Program-made: the position numbers and the translations under genes | Assembly (NCBI GenBank): GCA_021845945.1 | Contig: JAJZRD010000098.1 | Span: forward strand, 1-12,572 | Length of the DNA stretch: 12,572 nucleotides | Reading direction: 5' to 3' | Origin: Chloroflexota bacterium | GTDB taxonomy: Bacteria; Chloroflexota; UBA6077 | In this document: one piece after another, positions 6,698 through 12,572 of the stretch | Layout: every line of letters starts with the position of its first letter | How positions within the stretch are numbered: position 1 is the stretch's first letter | The notes under the pieces: generated by a model | Seen by the model: only the letters and a program-made list of their open reading frames with translations | Told to the model about the DNA's origin: nothing | Database searches by the model: none

Positions 6698-7417
6698 ATG
6701 GCTAAGCTGATCGATCTGAGCATGGAAGTGACCGGGGACATGGTGGTGTTCCCGCGGGTAGCTCGCCCGATTATGACGATGCTGGAAAGTTGGGAAGAGT
6801 TCGCCACCAATGTCGGTGCAGCCCAATATGGCGCGACATGGTTGACAGCACACTACGTAACCATTTTAGGAGACCATGTGGGCACTCACGTGGACTCCCT
6901 GAAGCACATGCGAGCCGGTGCTCCCGGTCCGGAGGGCATCCCGCTGGAGTACTGCTACGGCGACGGCGTCGTGCTCGACTTCAGCGATAAGCCGGCTGGG
7001 TATGGCATCACCAGCGCCGACCTGACGGCAGCTTTGGGTAAGGTCGGCTACTCTCTGAAGCCCCTGGACATCGTACTGATCAAGACAGGCGCCTCGCGCT
7101 ATAACACGGAAATGCGCTACCTGACAGAACACTGCGGCATGACAGGCGAATCCACCAACTGGCTGATCGACCAAGGGATAAAGGTGATGGGTATTGATGC
7201 CCCAACCTGGGACCGGCCCGTCAAGTCGATGTTCGAGACTCAGGAGTTCTGGCCAGCCCACCGCGTAATGCTGGAGCGGGAGTACTACCACCTGGAGAAC
7301 CTGGCCAACCTGGACGCCATCCCTGCCTCTGTTCGGTTCAAGTTATCCCTGTTCCCCATTAAGTGGAAGGGGACTACGGCGGCTCCGGTGAGGGCAGTGG
7401 CGATTGTGGAAGACTGA
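6698..7417 (+). CDS. cyclase-family (kynurenine formamidase-like) metal-dependent hydrolase
   Basis: A 239-aa protein with the PF04199-type metal signature HxGTHxD at H60-G62-T63-H64-D66, followed by H70. The C-terminal segment around E193 to E200 (EREYYHLENL, with H198 and E200) supplies the other conserved active-site residues. Relatives hydrolyse cyclic or linear amides and lactone-like bonds (kynurenine formamidase, isatin hydrolase) using Zn or Mn. It starts with LIDLSMEV, typical of the family, and is cytoplasmic with no signal peptide. It begins 3 bp after the AOR stop, so translation is coupled. In this operon it may open a ring or hydrolyse the redox product; that role is inference. 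Confidence 0.92.
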   Translation: MAKLIDLSMEVTGDMVVFPRVARPIMTMLESWEEFATNVGAAQYGATWLTAHYVTILGDHVGTHVDSLKHMRAGAPGPEGIPLEYCYGDGVVLDFSDKPAGYGITSADLTAALGKVGYSLKPLDIVLIKTGASRYNTEMRYLTEHCGMTGESTNWLIDQGIKVMGIDAPTWDRPVKSMFETQEFWPAHRVMLEREYYHLENLANLDAIPASVRFKLSLFPIKWKGTTAAPVRAVAIVED

Positions 7418-7423
7418 GCGGCG

Positions 7424-7699
7424 ATGCAGGTCCAGATACGGCTCTTTTCGGTTTTGCGGGACTGTCTGCCGCCCGATGCGCAGCGCGGCCGGGCGCTGAT
7501 CGACCTGCCGGAAGGTGCTAGCCTTCTCGACCTATTCGTGCGGCTGGGCATCGACCGGCGCCTGGGGTATGAGGCCGCCGAGCTGGCTGGGAAGGCCGGT
7601 TGGCAGGTGCTGGTGAATGGGAGCTACGAGGCGCAGATGCAACGAGTCCTGAGCGACGGGGATGAGGTGCAAGTCTTCCCCCCGGTGGTGGGTGGATAG
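7424..7699 (+). CDS. MoaD/ThiS-family sulfur carrier protein
   Basis: A 91-aa beta-grasp protein that begins MQVQIRLFSVLRD and ends VFPPVVGG. The C-terminal Gly-Gly is the residue pair adenylated and thiocarboxylated in MoaD/ThiS carriers. It lies 6 bp after the cyclase and downstream of the AOR gene. Small MoaD-like proteins are common beside AOR genes, probably supplying sulfur for the dithiolene of the W/Mo pyranopterin. It may be a dedicated isoform for this operon's AOR. No MoaE, MoeB or MoaA is in the window. Confidence 0.92.
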   Translation: MQVQIRLFSVLRDCLPPDAQRGRALIDLPEGASLLDLFVRLGIDRRLGYEAAELAGKAGWQVLVNGSYEAQMQRVLSDGDEVQVFPPVVGG

Positions 7700-7729
7700 G
7701 GTAGCGAGTTCGACAGTGGGGACGTGCAG

Positions 7730-8689
7730 ATGACGAGGGCCGCTGGAACGTGCGTGTGGTTTGGCGAGATAACGCGGGTGGACGTGCTGCTCGCTGGCGG
7801 CAAAGGGGCGAATCTGGGAGATATGGCCCAAGCCGGCCTGCCCATCCCGCCGGGCTTTGTCATTTGCGCGCCTGCCTACCGCGGGATGATGGAATCCTTC
7901 GACCTCGACCGGCAGATCAACGAACTGATGTCGGGACTGGAGAGGGACAGCTTCACCCGGCTGCAGGCTGTCGAGCACCAGGCCCGCCAGCTGGTGGAGA
8001 ACGCGCCGATCACTGGGGAATTGCGCGAACTGATTCTGGAATCGTACCGGGCTTTGGGTGACGAGGTCCCTGTGGCGGTACGGTCAAGTGCTACGGCCGA
8101 GGATACCGCCGGCGCCAGTTTTGCCGGACAGCAAGAGACGTTTCTCAACGTCGTCGGCGAGGAGCAACTGCTGAAGGCCGTCTGCCGATGCTGGTCCTCT
8201 CTCTACACTCCGCAGGCCATGTTCTACCGCATCCAGAACGGCTTCGACAACTGCCGGATCTCGATGGGCGTAGTTGTCCAGAAGCTGATTAACTCGGAGA
8301 AGTCGGGTGTCATATTTACCGTCGATCCGGTGCTCCGCAACCATTTTCAGATGGTAATCGAGGCCGTCTGGGGCCTAGGGGAGGGGATCGTCTCGGGCAC
8401 CATCACCCCGGACCACTATCTGGTAGATCGGGAGACGTACGAGATCCTCAGCGAGTTCGTGCCTGAAAAGCGGATCATGATCGCGAAAGACGGTATCCGA
8501 GGTGTCCGTACGGTGGATGTTCCGCCCGCTGTCGCCGCCGAGCGGGTGCTCATCCCCGATGAACTGCGGCGGCTGGTCGATCTGGGCAACAACGTCGAGA
8601 GTCACTTCGGCTTCCCCCAGGACATCGAATGGGGGATCGAGCACGGGGAGATCTATCTGTTGCAGAGCCGGCCGATTACCACACTCTGA
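7730..8689 (+). CDS. stand-alone PEP synthase/PPDK N-terminal ATP-binding domain, phenylphosphate-synthase beta-like
   Basis: A 319-aa protein made up only of the PPDK_N ATP-grasp domain. Hallmarks are GGKGANLG at 23-30 and LPIPPGFVI after it, VAVRSSATAEDTAGASFAGQQET from V115 (nucleotide-binding core with R118), a QKLI...SGVIFTVDP stretch, and the terminal LLQSRPITTL. Classical PEP synthase and PPDK carry this fused to a phosphohistidine domain; here the partner is the 570-aa protein at 2962. That split matches Thauera phenylphosphate synthase, where a ~40-kDa ATP-binding protein and a ~70-kDa His protein act together. The ATG at 7730 is chosen over a GTG at 7724 because GGGGA lies 7 nt before it and only 1-2 nt before the GTG. 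It follows the MoaD-like gene after 30 bp and precedes the HprK-like gene by 10 bp. The two halves of one presumed enzyme are separated by three genes. Confidence 0.92.
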   Translation: MTRAAGTCVWFGEITRVDVLLAGGKGANLGDMAQAGLPIPPGFVICAPAYRGMMESFDLDRQINELMSGLERDSFTRLQAVEHQARQLVENAPITGELRELILESYRALGDEVPVAVRSSATAEDTAGASFAGQQETFLNVVGEEQLLKAVCRCWSSLYTPQAMFYRIQNGFDNCRISMGVVVQKLINSEKSGVIFTVDPVLRNHFQMVIEAVWGLGEGIVSGTITPDHYLVDRETYEILSEFVPEKRIMIAKDGIRGVRTVDVPPAVAAERVLIPDELRRLVDLGNNVESHFGFPQDIEWGIEHGEIYLLQSRPITTL

Positions 8690-8699
8690 GAGGGTGAAG

Positions 8700-9581
8700 A
8701 TGCTGCAGCTTTCCGAGGAAATGTGTGCTGGCGATGCCCGCTTGCGCATCGACGTACATGGTAACAGGCAACTCCGTCACGTTCTGGACGAGATGAGCTT
8801 CCTGAACTATAGGCTGGCGAATGTGGTGGTCGCGGACAATGTGGTGTGTGCGGTGCCGGACATGATCTGGCATCAGGATGTTCCGGAAAAGAGCATCCGG
8901 TATGAACGCGGGACCTTGATCTTGAACGGCGAGTGGTTCCAAGGGGAGATCCAGAAGATCATCGTGTCGATGCTCGCCTTGCGCATGGAAACGGTGGGCC
9001 TCCATCCCTTCCACGCTTCAGGCGTCCGCTACCGTGATCGGACCATAGTTTTCCTGGGCGGGGAGGCCAACCACGGGAAGACCATGTCCCAGATCGAGGG
9101 CTGCCGGCGGGGCGGGATGGTGGTTTCCACGGAGACGCTGGTAACGGATGAAGATGGTTTGGCCGTGATGGGCTCGAAGAGCGTTTTCTTGCGCCAGCGG
9201 GCTAAAGGCACCGAGCGGTCCGACTTGCCCGACCAGGATCAGGGAGTGGCCAAGTTCTTCGACAAGACACCGGAGTTCGTCAACTTCGAGCAGGCCAGCG
9301 ACGTGGACTTGGTCATCTTGCCGGCCATCGACGGCAACTTCGACACGGCTGTGGTTCAGATGATCCCCTTCGAAAAGGAGTACCAGACCTACCATTCGCT
9401 GATGAACTACTTCGGCCTCAACCAGCTTCTGGCGCCGGGCCTTCCAATGCCGGTGATAGACACCGATGAACTGAGGGGCAAACGTGCGAACTTCGCCAGT
9501 CGCTTTGCCAGTCGACCCTACTACCTGATTCGGGCCCAGAACCCGCAAACGGTGCTGGACGAGGTCGAGCGGTTACTGTGA
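8700..9581 (+). CDS. HprK/PEPCK-like P-loop protein, possible regulatory kinase
   Basis: A 293-aa protein. Residues near 103-128 read like the HPr-kinase-related family: an H-A-S-G strand, a short basic loop, a hydrophobic strand and then a Walker A, GEANHGKT (121-128). K127 and T128 would bind phosphate, although the loop has Glu-Ala-Asn-His in place of the usual Ser/Gly-rich residues. A TDEDG segment downstream may correspond to the acidic metal site. The N-terminal ~100 residues are not recognisable beyond a mixed alpha/beta pattern. AGGG lies a few bases before the ATG at 8700. It is the last operon gene. HprK-type enzymes phosphorylate a protein Ser; a role in phosphorylating or regulating the co-encoded phosphohistidine subunit is attractive but unproven. 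It could also be a small-molecule kinase. Confidence 0.75.
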   Translation: MLQLSEEMCAGDARLRIDVHGNRQLRHVLDEMSFLNYRLANVVVADNVVCAVPDMIWHQDVPEKSIRYERGTLILNGEWFQGEIQKIIVSMLALRMETVGLHPFHASGVRYRDRTIVFLGGEANHGKTMSQIEGCRRGGMVVSTETLVTDEDGLAVMGSKSVFLRQRAKGTERSDLPDQDQGVAKFFDKTPEFVNFEQASDVDLVILPAIDGNFDTAVVQMIPFEKEYQTYHSLMNYFGLNQLLAPGLPMPVIDTDELRGKRANFASRFASRPYYLIRAQNPQTVLDEVERLL

Positions 9582-9912
9582 GCAGATAGGTTTGTGGAGG
9601 GCACTTTCCGACCGTAGAAGCTCTACTTGCTCTGGGTGGTTACTTCCCAGCCACCAATCTGGATCGGTGAACCGGCCGTCCCCTCTGCTTCCACTCGTTG
9701 TTGCTGCCATCCAGTATTGTGATGGCGTACCTGTCGGACCTCGTGGGGTTGGCCTGGTTGCCGTCGACGAGGCCGAGGATGAGCGTAAGAGTAGTTGGCC
9801 GGGATTGGACGATGGCATCCGTGGCAGGATCGGGCTCTCTCACTGCACAGTTGCTAGTCTGTGGTGCGAAAGCCCTCCGCCTGGTCCATTTCGCAGCGTG
9901 AACTGATCTGGG
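9582..9912. other. non-coding gap between convergent operon and transporter genes
   Basis: No supportable gene lies in these 331 bp; short open frames on both strands lack ribosome sites and family likeness. Base use is less GC-biased than in the flanking genes. TGCGAAA (9865-9871) and TTTCGCA (9889-9895) form a 7-bp inverted repeat with a 17-nt loop, about 18 bp beyond the transporter stop. It could help terminate the leftward transcript, but no T-run follows. No clear terminator for the plus-strand operon is visible. This may be the right junction of the accessory block. Confidence 0.4.
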
Positions 9913-10785
9913 TCAGCGGCTAGCGAGATACACTCCCAGGATCACCAGGGCGCCCCCAGCGAGTTGGGAGGGCAGCAGAGCTTCGCCCAACAGCAGTGCT
10001 GCTGAGAGGACGGTTATCAGTGGTACTAGGTTGATGTAGAGAGAGGCCTCGCTGGCATCGAGGCGCCGGAGTGCCCCGTTCCAGCAGAAGAAGCTGGCGG
10101 CTGAGCCACCGAGGCCCAGAAAGAGCACCGAGAGCCAGCCCGCCGGGGAGACGGGACCGAAACCGGCGGTGGCGAGCTCCACGGCCGCCGGTGGCAGCAG
10201 GAAGAGTGTTCCGAAGGCCATCGTGTAGGCCAGGAGCAGGCTCTCGGGCATTTTACCGCCTGCGTTCTTGTTTATGAGGGTGTAGAAGGCCCACGCGATG
10301 GCACCCCCTAAGACGAGAAGGTCACCCTCCAGTGAGCCCCGCGAGCCGGAGCTCTGGCCAGCGAGGACCACGGCCGCGACCCCCGTGATAGAGAGGACGA
10401 TGCCCAGCCAACGGAGGGAAGAGATCCGTTCCCTAAGGGTGAGGGCCGATAGAAGGGCCGTGATCGCTGGCACGGAGCCGGAGACGAGCCCCGCCTCGCT
10501 GGCGGAGGTACGGGCGAGGCCGAGATTCTGAAGACCGAAGTAGAGGGTTACGCTGGTGAGACCGAGGAGGGCGAGGGTTCCCCAGGAGAGCTTGCGCCAA
10601 CGGGAGGGATGGGGGTGGCTTTTCAGGGCGACGGTCAGGATGACCACCAAGGCCACGGAGAAGCGCAGAACGGCCAGGGTGAAGGGGCCCATCTCGGCCA
10701 GGGCGACCTTGCTGGGCACGAAGGTGAGGCCCCATATCAGGACTGCGCCCAGGGCGAAGAGGGCGCCGGTGAACCGGTTGGACAT
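9913..10785 (-). CDS. EamA-family (DMT superfamily) transporter
   Basis: A 290-aa inner-membrane protein with the usual length and pattern: about ten hydrophobic helices as two five-helix EamA repeats (about 5-135 and 150-288). Features include an early VLIWGLTFVPSK-type helix and SEAGLVSGSVPAITALL before the repeat boundary. Members export or import small metabolites such as amino acids; substrate cannot be predicted. It starts 3 bp after the stop of the TIM-barrel gene, so the two are translationally coupled, with GAGAGG about 10 nt upstream inside that gene's end. Its last 52 codons have a diverged second copy at 742-909. Confidence 0.93.
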   Translation of the reverse strand: MSNRFTGALFALGAVLIWGLTFVPSKVALAEMGPFTLAVLRFSVALVVILTVALKSHPHPSRWRKLSWGTLALLGLTSVTLYFGLQNLGLARTSASEAGLVSGSVPAITALLSALTLRERISSLRWLGIVLSITGVAAVVLAGQSSGSRGSLEGDLLVLGGAIAWAFYTLINKNAGGKMPESLLLAYTMAFGTLFLLPPAAVELATAGFGPVSPAGWLSVLFLGLGGSAASFFCWNGALRRLDASEASLYINLVPLITVLSAALLLGEALLPSQLAGGALVILGVYLASR

Positions 10786-10788
10786 GGA

Positions 10789-11592
10789 TCAGCGGCCTCT
10801 CGCCAGACCCAGGTCGGCCAGGTAGGCCATGCTCTTGGCGATGCCCCCTTCGGGATCGGCTTCACCCTGGAACTCGAAGCAGAAGGGGAAGTCGCGGCCC
10901 GTGGCTTCCAGGGCAGCGAGGATCTCTCGCAGGGGCAGGGTTCCGCTGCCGAGGAAGCTGTTGACCTTGCCCTGAGGGGTTGCCCGCTGGTCCTTCAGGT
11001 GGGCGTAGACGATCCAGGGCGCGAGCCGCTGGGTGGCCGCGATGGGGTCGACGCCGTTGCCGACGTAGTTGGCGAAGTCGACGTTGACGCCCATGACGGG
11101 GGAGTCGAGGATCTCGAGTACCTCCTGGATCTCCTCCGGGCGGCTTCCCGGGAGGCCGGAGAAGTTCTCCAGCGCGAGCCTCAGCCCGAGATCGCGGGCG
11201 CGATCCACCACGGCCCTCGCCGCATCCCGCATGGCCGAGCCCTCCGGGGAGGTGCCGGGCCGCTCGCCGCGGAAGACGCGCATCAGGGGTGCGCCCAGGG
11301 CGTGGGCGTCCTCGAGATCGCGCATCAGCTGCTTCTGCCGCTCTGGATCGCTGTTGTAGAGGGTGGTGAAGGTGGCGAAGGTGGCTTTGATCTCCAGGCG
11401 TGCCAGCTGGTCGCGCAGGGCCGGGAGTTCCGTGGCCTTGTCCCTCCAGTAGACCTCGCGGTATTCCACGCCCTCCGCGCCCCACCGCAGGGCGATGGGT
11501 GCCAGCTCCAGAACCGACATGGCCCCCGACCTTAGCTCGTGGTCGAACTGGACTCCGGAGATGAAGATCTCGTGCCTGGCTGCCGGACTCAT
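10789..11592 (-). CDS. sugar phosphate isomerase/epimerase-like TIM-barrel protein
   Basis: A 267-aa xylose-isomerase-like (AP endonuclease 2 fold) TIM barrel. The four residues expected to bind the divalent metal are seen as E142 (LALENFSG), D172 (VNVDFANY), H198 (YAHLKDQ) and E240 (CFEFQGE). Relatives interconvert keto-sugars, hydroxypyruvate/tartronate semialdehyde or inositol intermediates. The ATG at 11592 is preferred because GGGGAGGT lies about 11 nt upstream and the barrel starts just after it; an upstream ATG at 11664 would add a Ser/Arg-rich tail with a poor ribosome site. It is first in a two-gene operon with the EamA transporter, which may carry its substrate or product. The specific reaction is unknown. 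Confidence 0.9.
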   Translation of the reverse strand: MSPAARHEIFISGVQFDHELRSGAMSVLELAPIALRWGAEGVEYREVYWRDKATELPALRDQLARLEIKATFATFTTLYNSDPERQKQLMRDLEDAHALGAPLMRVFRGERPGTSPEGSAMRDAARAVVDRARDLGLRLALENFSGLPGSRPEEIQEVLEILDSPVMGVNVDFANYVGNGVDPIAATQRLAPWIVYAHLKDQRATPQGKVNSFLGSGTLPLREILAALEATGRDFPFCFEFQGEADPEGGIAKSMAYLADLGLARGR

Positions 11593-11662
11593 TTCTGGCA
11601 ACGACCTCCCCTGTAGTCTCTCCCCCATGCCGGCAGAGGATCTCGGCCGGCTTGAGGGCGCC

Positions 11663-11692
11663 ACTGTAAGGGGGAAGTTCGGCCTTTGTCAA
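11663..11692 (-). promoter_or_regulatory. sigma-70-like promoter for the isomerase-transporter pair
   Basis: On the minus strand a perfect TTGACA (11687-11692) is followed after 18 nt by TACAGT (11663-11668), a 4/6 -10 match. It lies about 70 bp upstream of the ATG at 11592, inside the divergent gap with the glycosylase gene. Confidence 0.5.
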
Positions 11693-11767
11693 CGAGTGGC
11701 TGTGATATCATGTCGCCTCCCGAGAGGGGTGCGAGGGCGGGTAGCTTGACGCGACCGAGGCGAGAGG

Positions 11768-12572
11768 GTGGATACGGGGGAGCGACTGCTGGAGATCTAT
11801 CGGCGACTGCTGGAGGTGTTTGGTCCTCAGGGGTGGTGGCCGGCCGATGACGACTTCGAGATGGTGGTGGGGGCCATCCTAACCCAGTCGACGGCGTGGG
11901 TGAACGTGGAGAAGGCGATTGCCCGGCTGAAGGCCGGGGGGATGCTCGACGCGGTAGCCCTGGAGGCGGTGCCGGAGGGGGTGCTGGCGGGCTGGATCCG
12001 ATCCAGCGGCTACTTCAACGTCAAGGCCCGCAAGCTGAAGGCTTTCTGTCGCCACCTGCGGGATCATCACGGCGGCCGGCTGGACTCACTGTTTCACGTG
12101 AAACTTCCGGAGCTGCGCCAGGAGCTGCTCTCCATCTGGGGGGTGGGGGAGGAGACGGCCGACTCCATCGTTCTGTACGGCGCCCGGCAGCCGATCTTCG
12201 TGGCCGATGCCTACACCCGGCGCATCTTCGCCCGCCTCGGTCTCACCCCTCCTGGGGCCGGATACCGGCAGCTTCAGCAGCTGTTCATGGAGAAGCTACC
12301 CCCGTCGGTGCCCCTCTTCCAGGAGTACCACGCCCTGATCGTAGCCCTGGGGAAGGACCGCTGCCGGCCCGCTCCCCTCTGCCCCGGCTGCCCCATCCGC
12401 GATCTGTGCCCGACCGCGGGGATGGTGGGTCTGGGAACGAGTCCCTGGGGAGAAGGCGCCAATAGGTACCGCCTCTCCCTCTGGGAGAGGCCGCCCGAAG
12501 GGCGGGTGAGGGCTCGTTCGACGCTTCAGGCAGAGCCCTCACCCCGACCCTCTCGCAGGGGGAGAGGAAGGA
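11768..12572 (+). CDS. HhH-GPD / endonuclease III-like DNA glycosylase, runs off the right edge
   Basis: This frame stays open to the window end, so it is partial. Homology begins at the GTG at 11768, with GAGG 7 nt upstream and a stop 19 nt upstream. AILTQSTAW at 36-44, the helix-hairpin-helix WGVGEETADSI (124-134) and the catalytic Asp D147 in FVADAYTRR mark a base-excision glycosylase. The Lys used by bifunctional endonuclease III is Glu (E129), so a monofunctional glycosylase (MagIII-like group) is likely. Four Cys (C199, C205, C208, C214) suggest a [4Fe-4S] cluster with spacing C-x5-C-x2-C-x5-C, one residue shorter in the first gap than E. coli Nth. Family proteins normally end near residue 215-230. 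From about 236 the frame runs through a palindromic repeat, giving an Arg/Pro-rich tail that is probably not ancestral. Confidence 0.88.
   Translation, partial: MDTGERLLEIYRRLLEVFGPQGWWPADDDFEMVVGAILTQSTAWVNVEKAIARLKAGGMLDAVALEAVPEGVLAGWIRSSGYFNVKARKLKAFCRHLRDHHGGRLDSLFHVKLPELRQELLSIWGVGEETADSIVLYGARQPIFVADAYTRRIFARLGLTPPGAGYRQLQQLFMEKLPPSVPLFQEYHALIVALGKDRCRPAPLCPGCPIRDLCPTAGMVGLGTSPWGEGANRYRLSLWERPPEGRVRARSTLQAEPSPRPSRRGRGR
12472..12567. repeat. REP/MITE-like palindromic repeat at the glycosylase 3' end
   Basis: It contains nested dyads: CCTCTCCC-TCT-GGGAGAGG (12472-12490), CCGCCC-GAA-GGGCGG (12491-12505) and an 11-bp stem GGTGAGGGCTC (12505-12515) with GAGCCCTCACC (12533-12543). An imperfect closing arm runs to GGGGGAGAGG at 12567, so the ends are inverted repeats. 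The form resembles short intergenic palindromic elements found in many copies in some bacterial genomes; copy number cannot be seen here. It lies within the open frame of the glycosylase gene. Confidence 0.75.

Noticed and set aside
8502..8699. In-frame extension of the HprK-like protein back to 8502
   Set aside because: It would overlap the well-supported end of the ATP-binding protein and its translation is low-complexity shadow sequence.
9592..9906. 104-codon plus-strand open frame in the gap after the operon
   Set aside because: It has no ribosome site at a useful distance, no family likeness, and open frames of this size are expected by chance in GC-rich DNA.
11896..12465. 189-codon plus-strand frame within the glycosylase region
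   Set aside because: It is a +1 shadow of the glycosylase frame, with an Arg/Pro/Gly-rich product and no motifs.

Overview
The window is high-GC bacterial DNA with Shine-Dalgarno-led genes and some GTG/TTG starts. A tungsten/molybdenum-type aldehyde:ferredoxin oxidoreductase homologue suggests an anaerobic or facultatively anaerobic lineage. A Chloroflexota-like or similar environmental bacterium would fit, but nothing here fixes the taxonomy. No rRNA, tRNA, CRISPR array, transposase or integrase is visible.

Left edge (1-948). A non-coding stretch with short hairpins is followed, on the minus strand, by a small Cys-free, Thr/Ser/Gly-rich, Glu-tailed protein that could be a RiPP precursor (182-652). 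Next is a truncated C-terminal remnant of an EamA-family transporter (742-909).

Central accessory block (949-9581). A minus-strand short-chain dehydrogenase and a plus-strand GntR/FCD regulator diverge from a shared control region. That region has a perfect 16-bp palindrome overlapping the -10 box of the dehydrogenase promoter and lying just downstream of the regulator's promoter. A tightly packed six-gene plus-strand operon follows: (1) a 570-aa protein with a C-terminal phosphohistidine (PEP-utilizer mobile) domain, (2) an AOR-family oxidoreductase, (3) a cyclase-family metal-dependent hydrolase, (4) a MoaD/ThiS-like sulfur carrier, (5) a stand-alone PPDK/PEP-synthase N-terminal ATP-binding protein and (6) an HprK/PEPCK-like P-loop protein. 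Genes 1 and 5 look like the two halves of a phenylphosphate-synthase- or rifampin-phosphotransferase-type dikinase (ATP + substrate-OH + H2O to substrate-phosphate + AMP + Pi). My inference is a catabolic module that phosphorylates a phenolic or enolic hydroxyl, applies tungsten redox chemistry and then hydrolyses the product. The HprK-like protein may control the phosphotransferase. The exact combination matches no pathway I know and is the strongest candidate for an undescribed system.

Right side (9582-12572). After about 330 bp of non-coding DNA, a minus-strand pair encodes a TIM-barrel sugar-phosphate isomerase/epimerase-like protein and a full-length EamA transporter. A divergent plus-strand HhH-GPD/endonuclease III-like DNA glycosylase runs off the right edge. 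Its 3' end reads into a palindromic repeat. The 3' end of the EamA gene is a diverged direct repeat of the remnant at 742-909, so the accessory block is bracketed by two copies of the same gene end.
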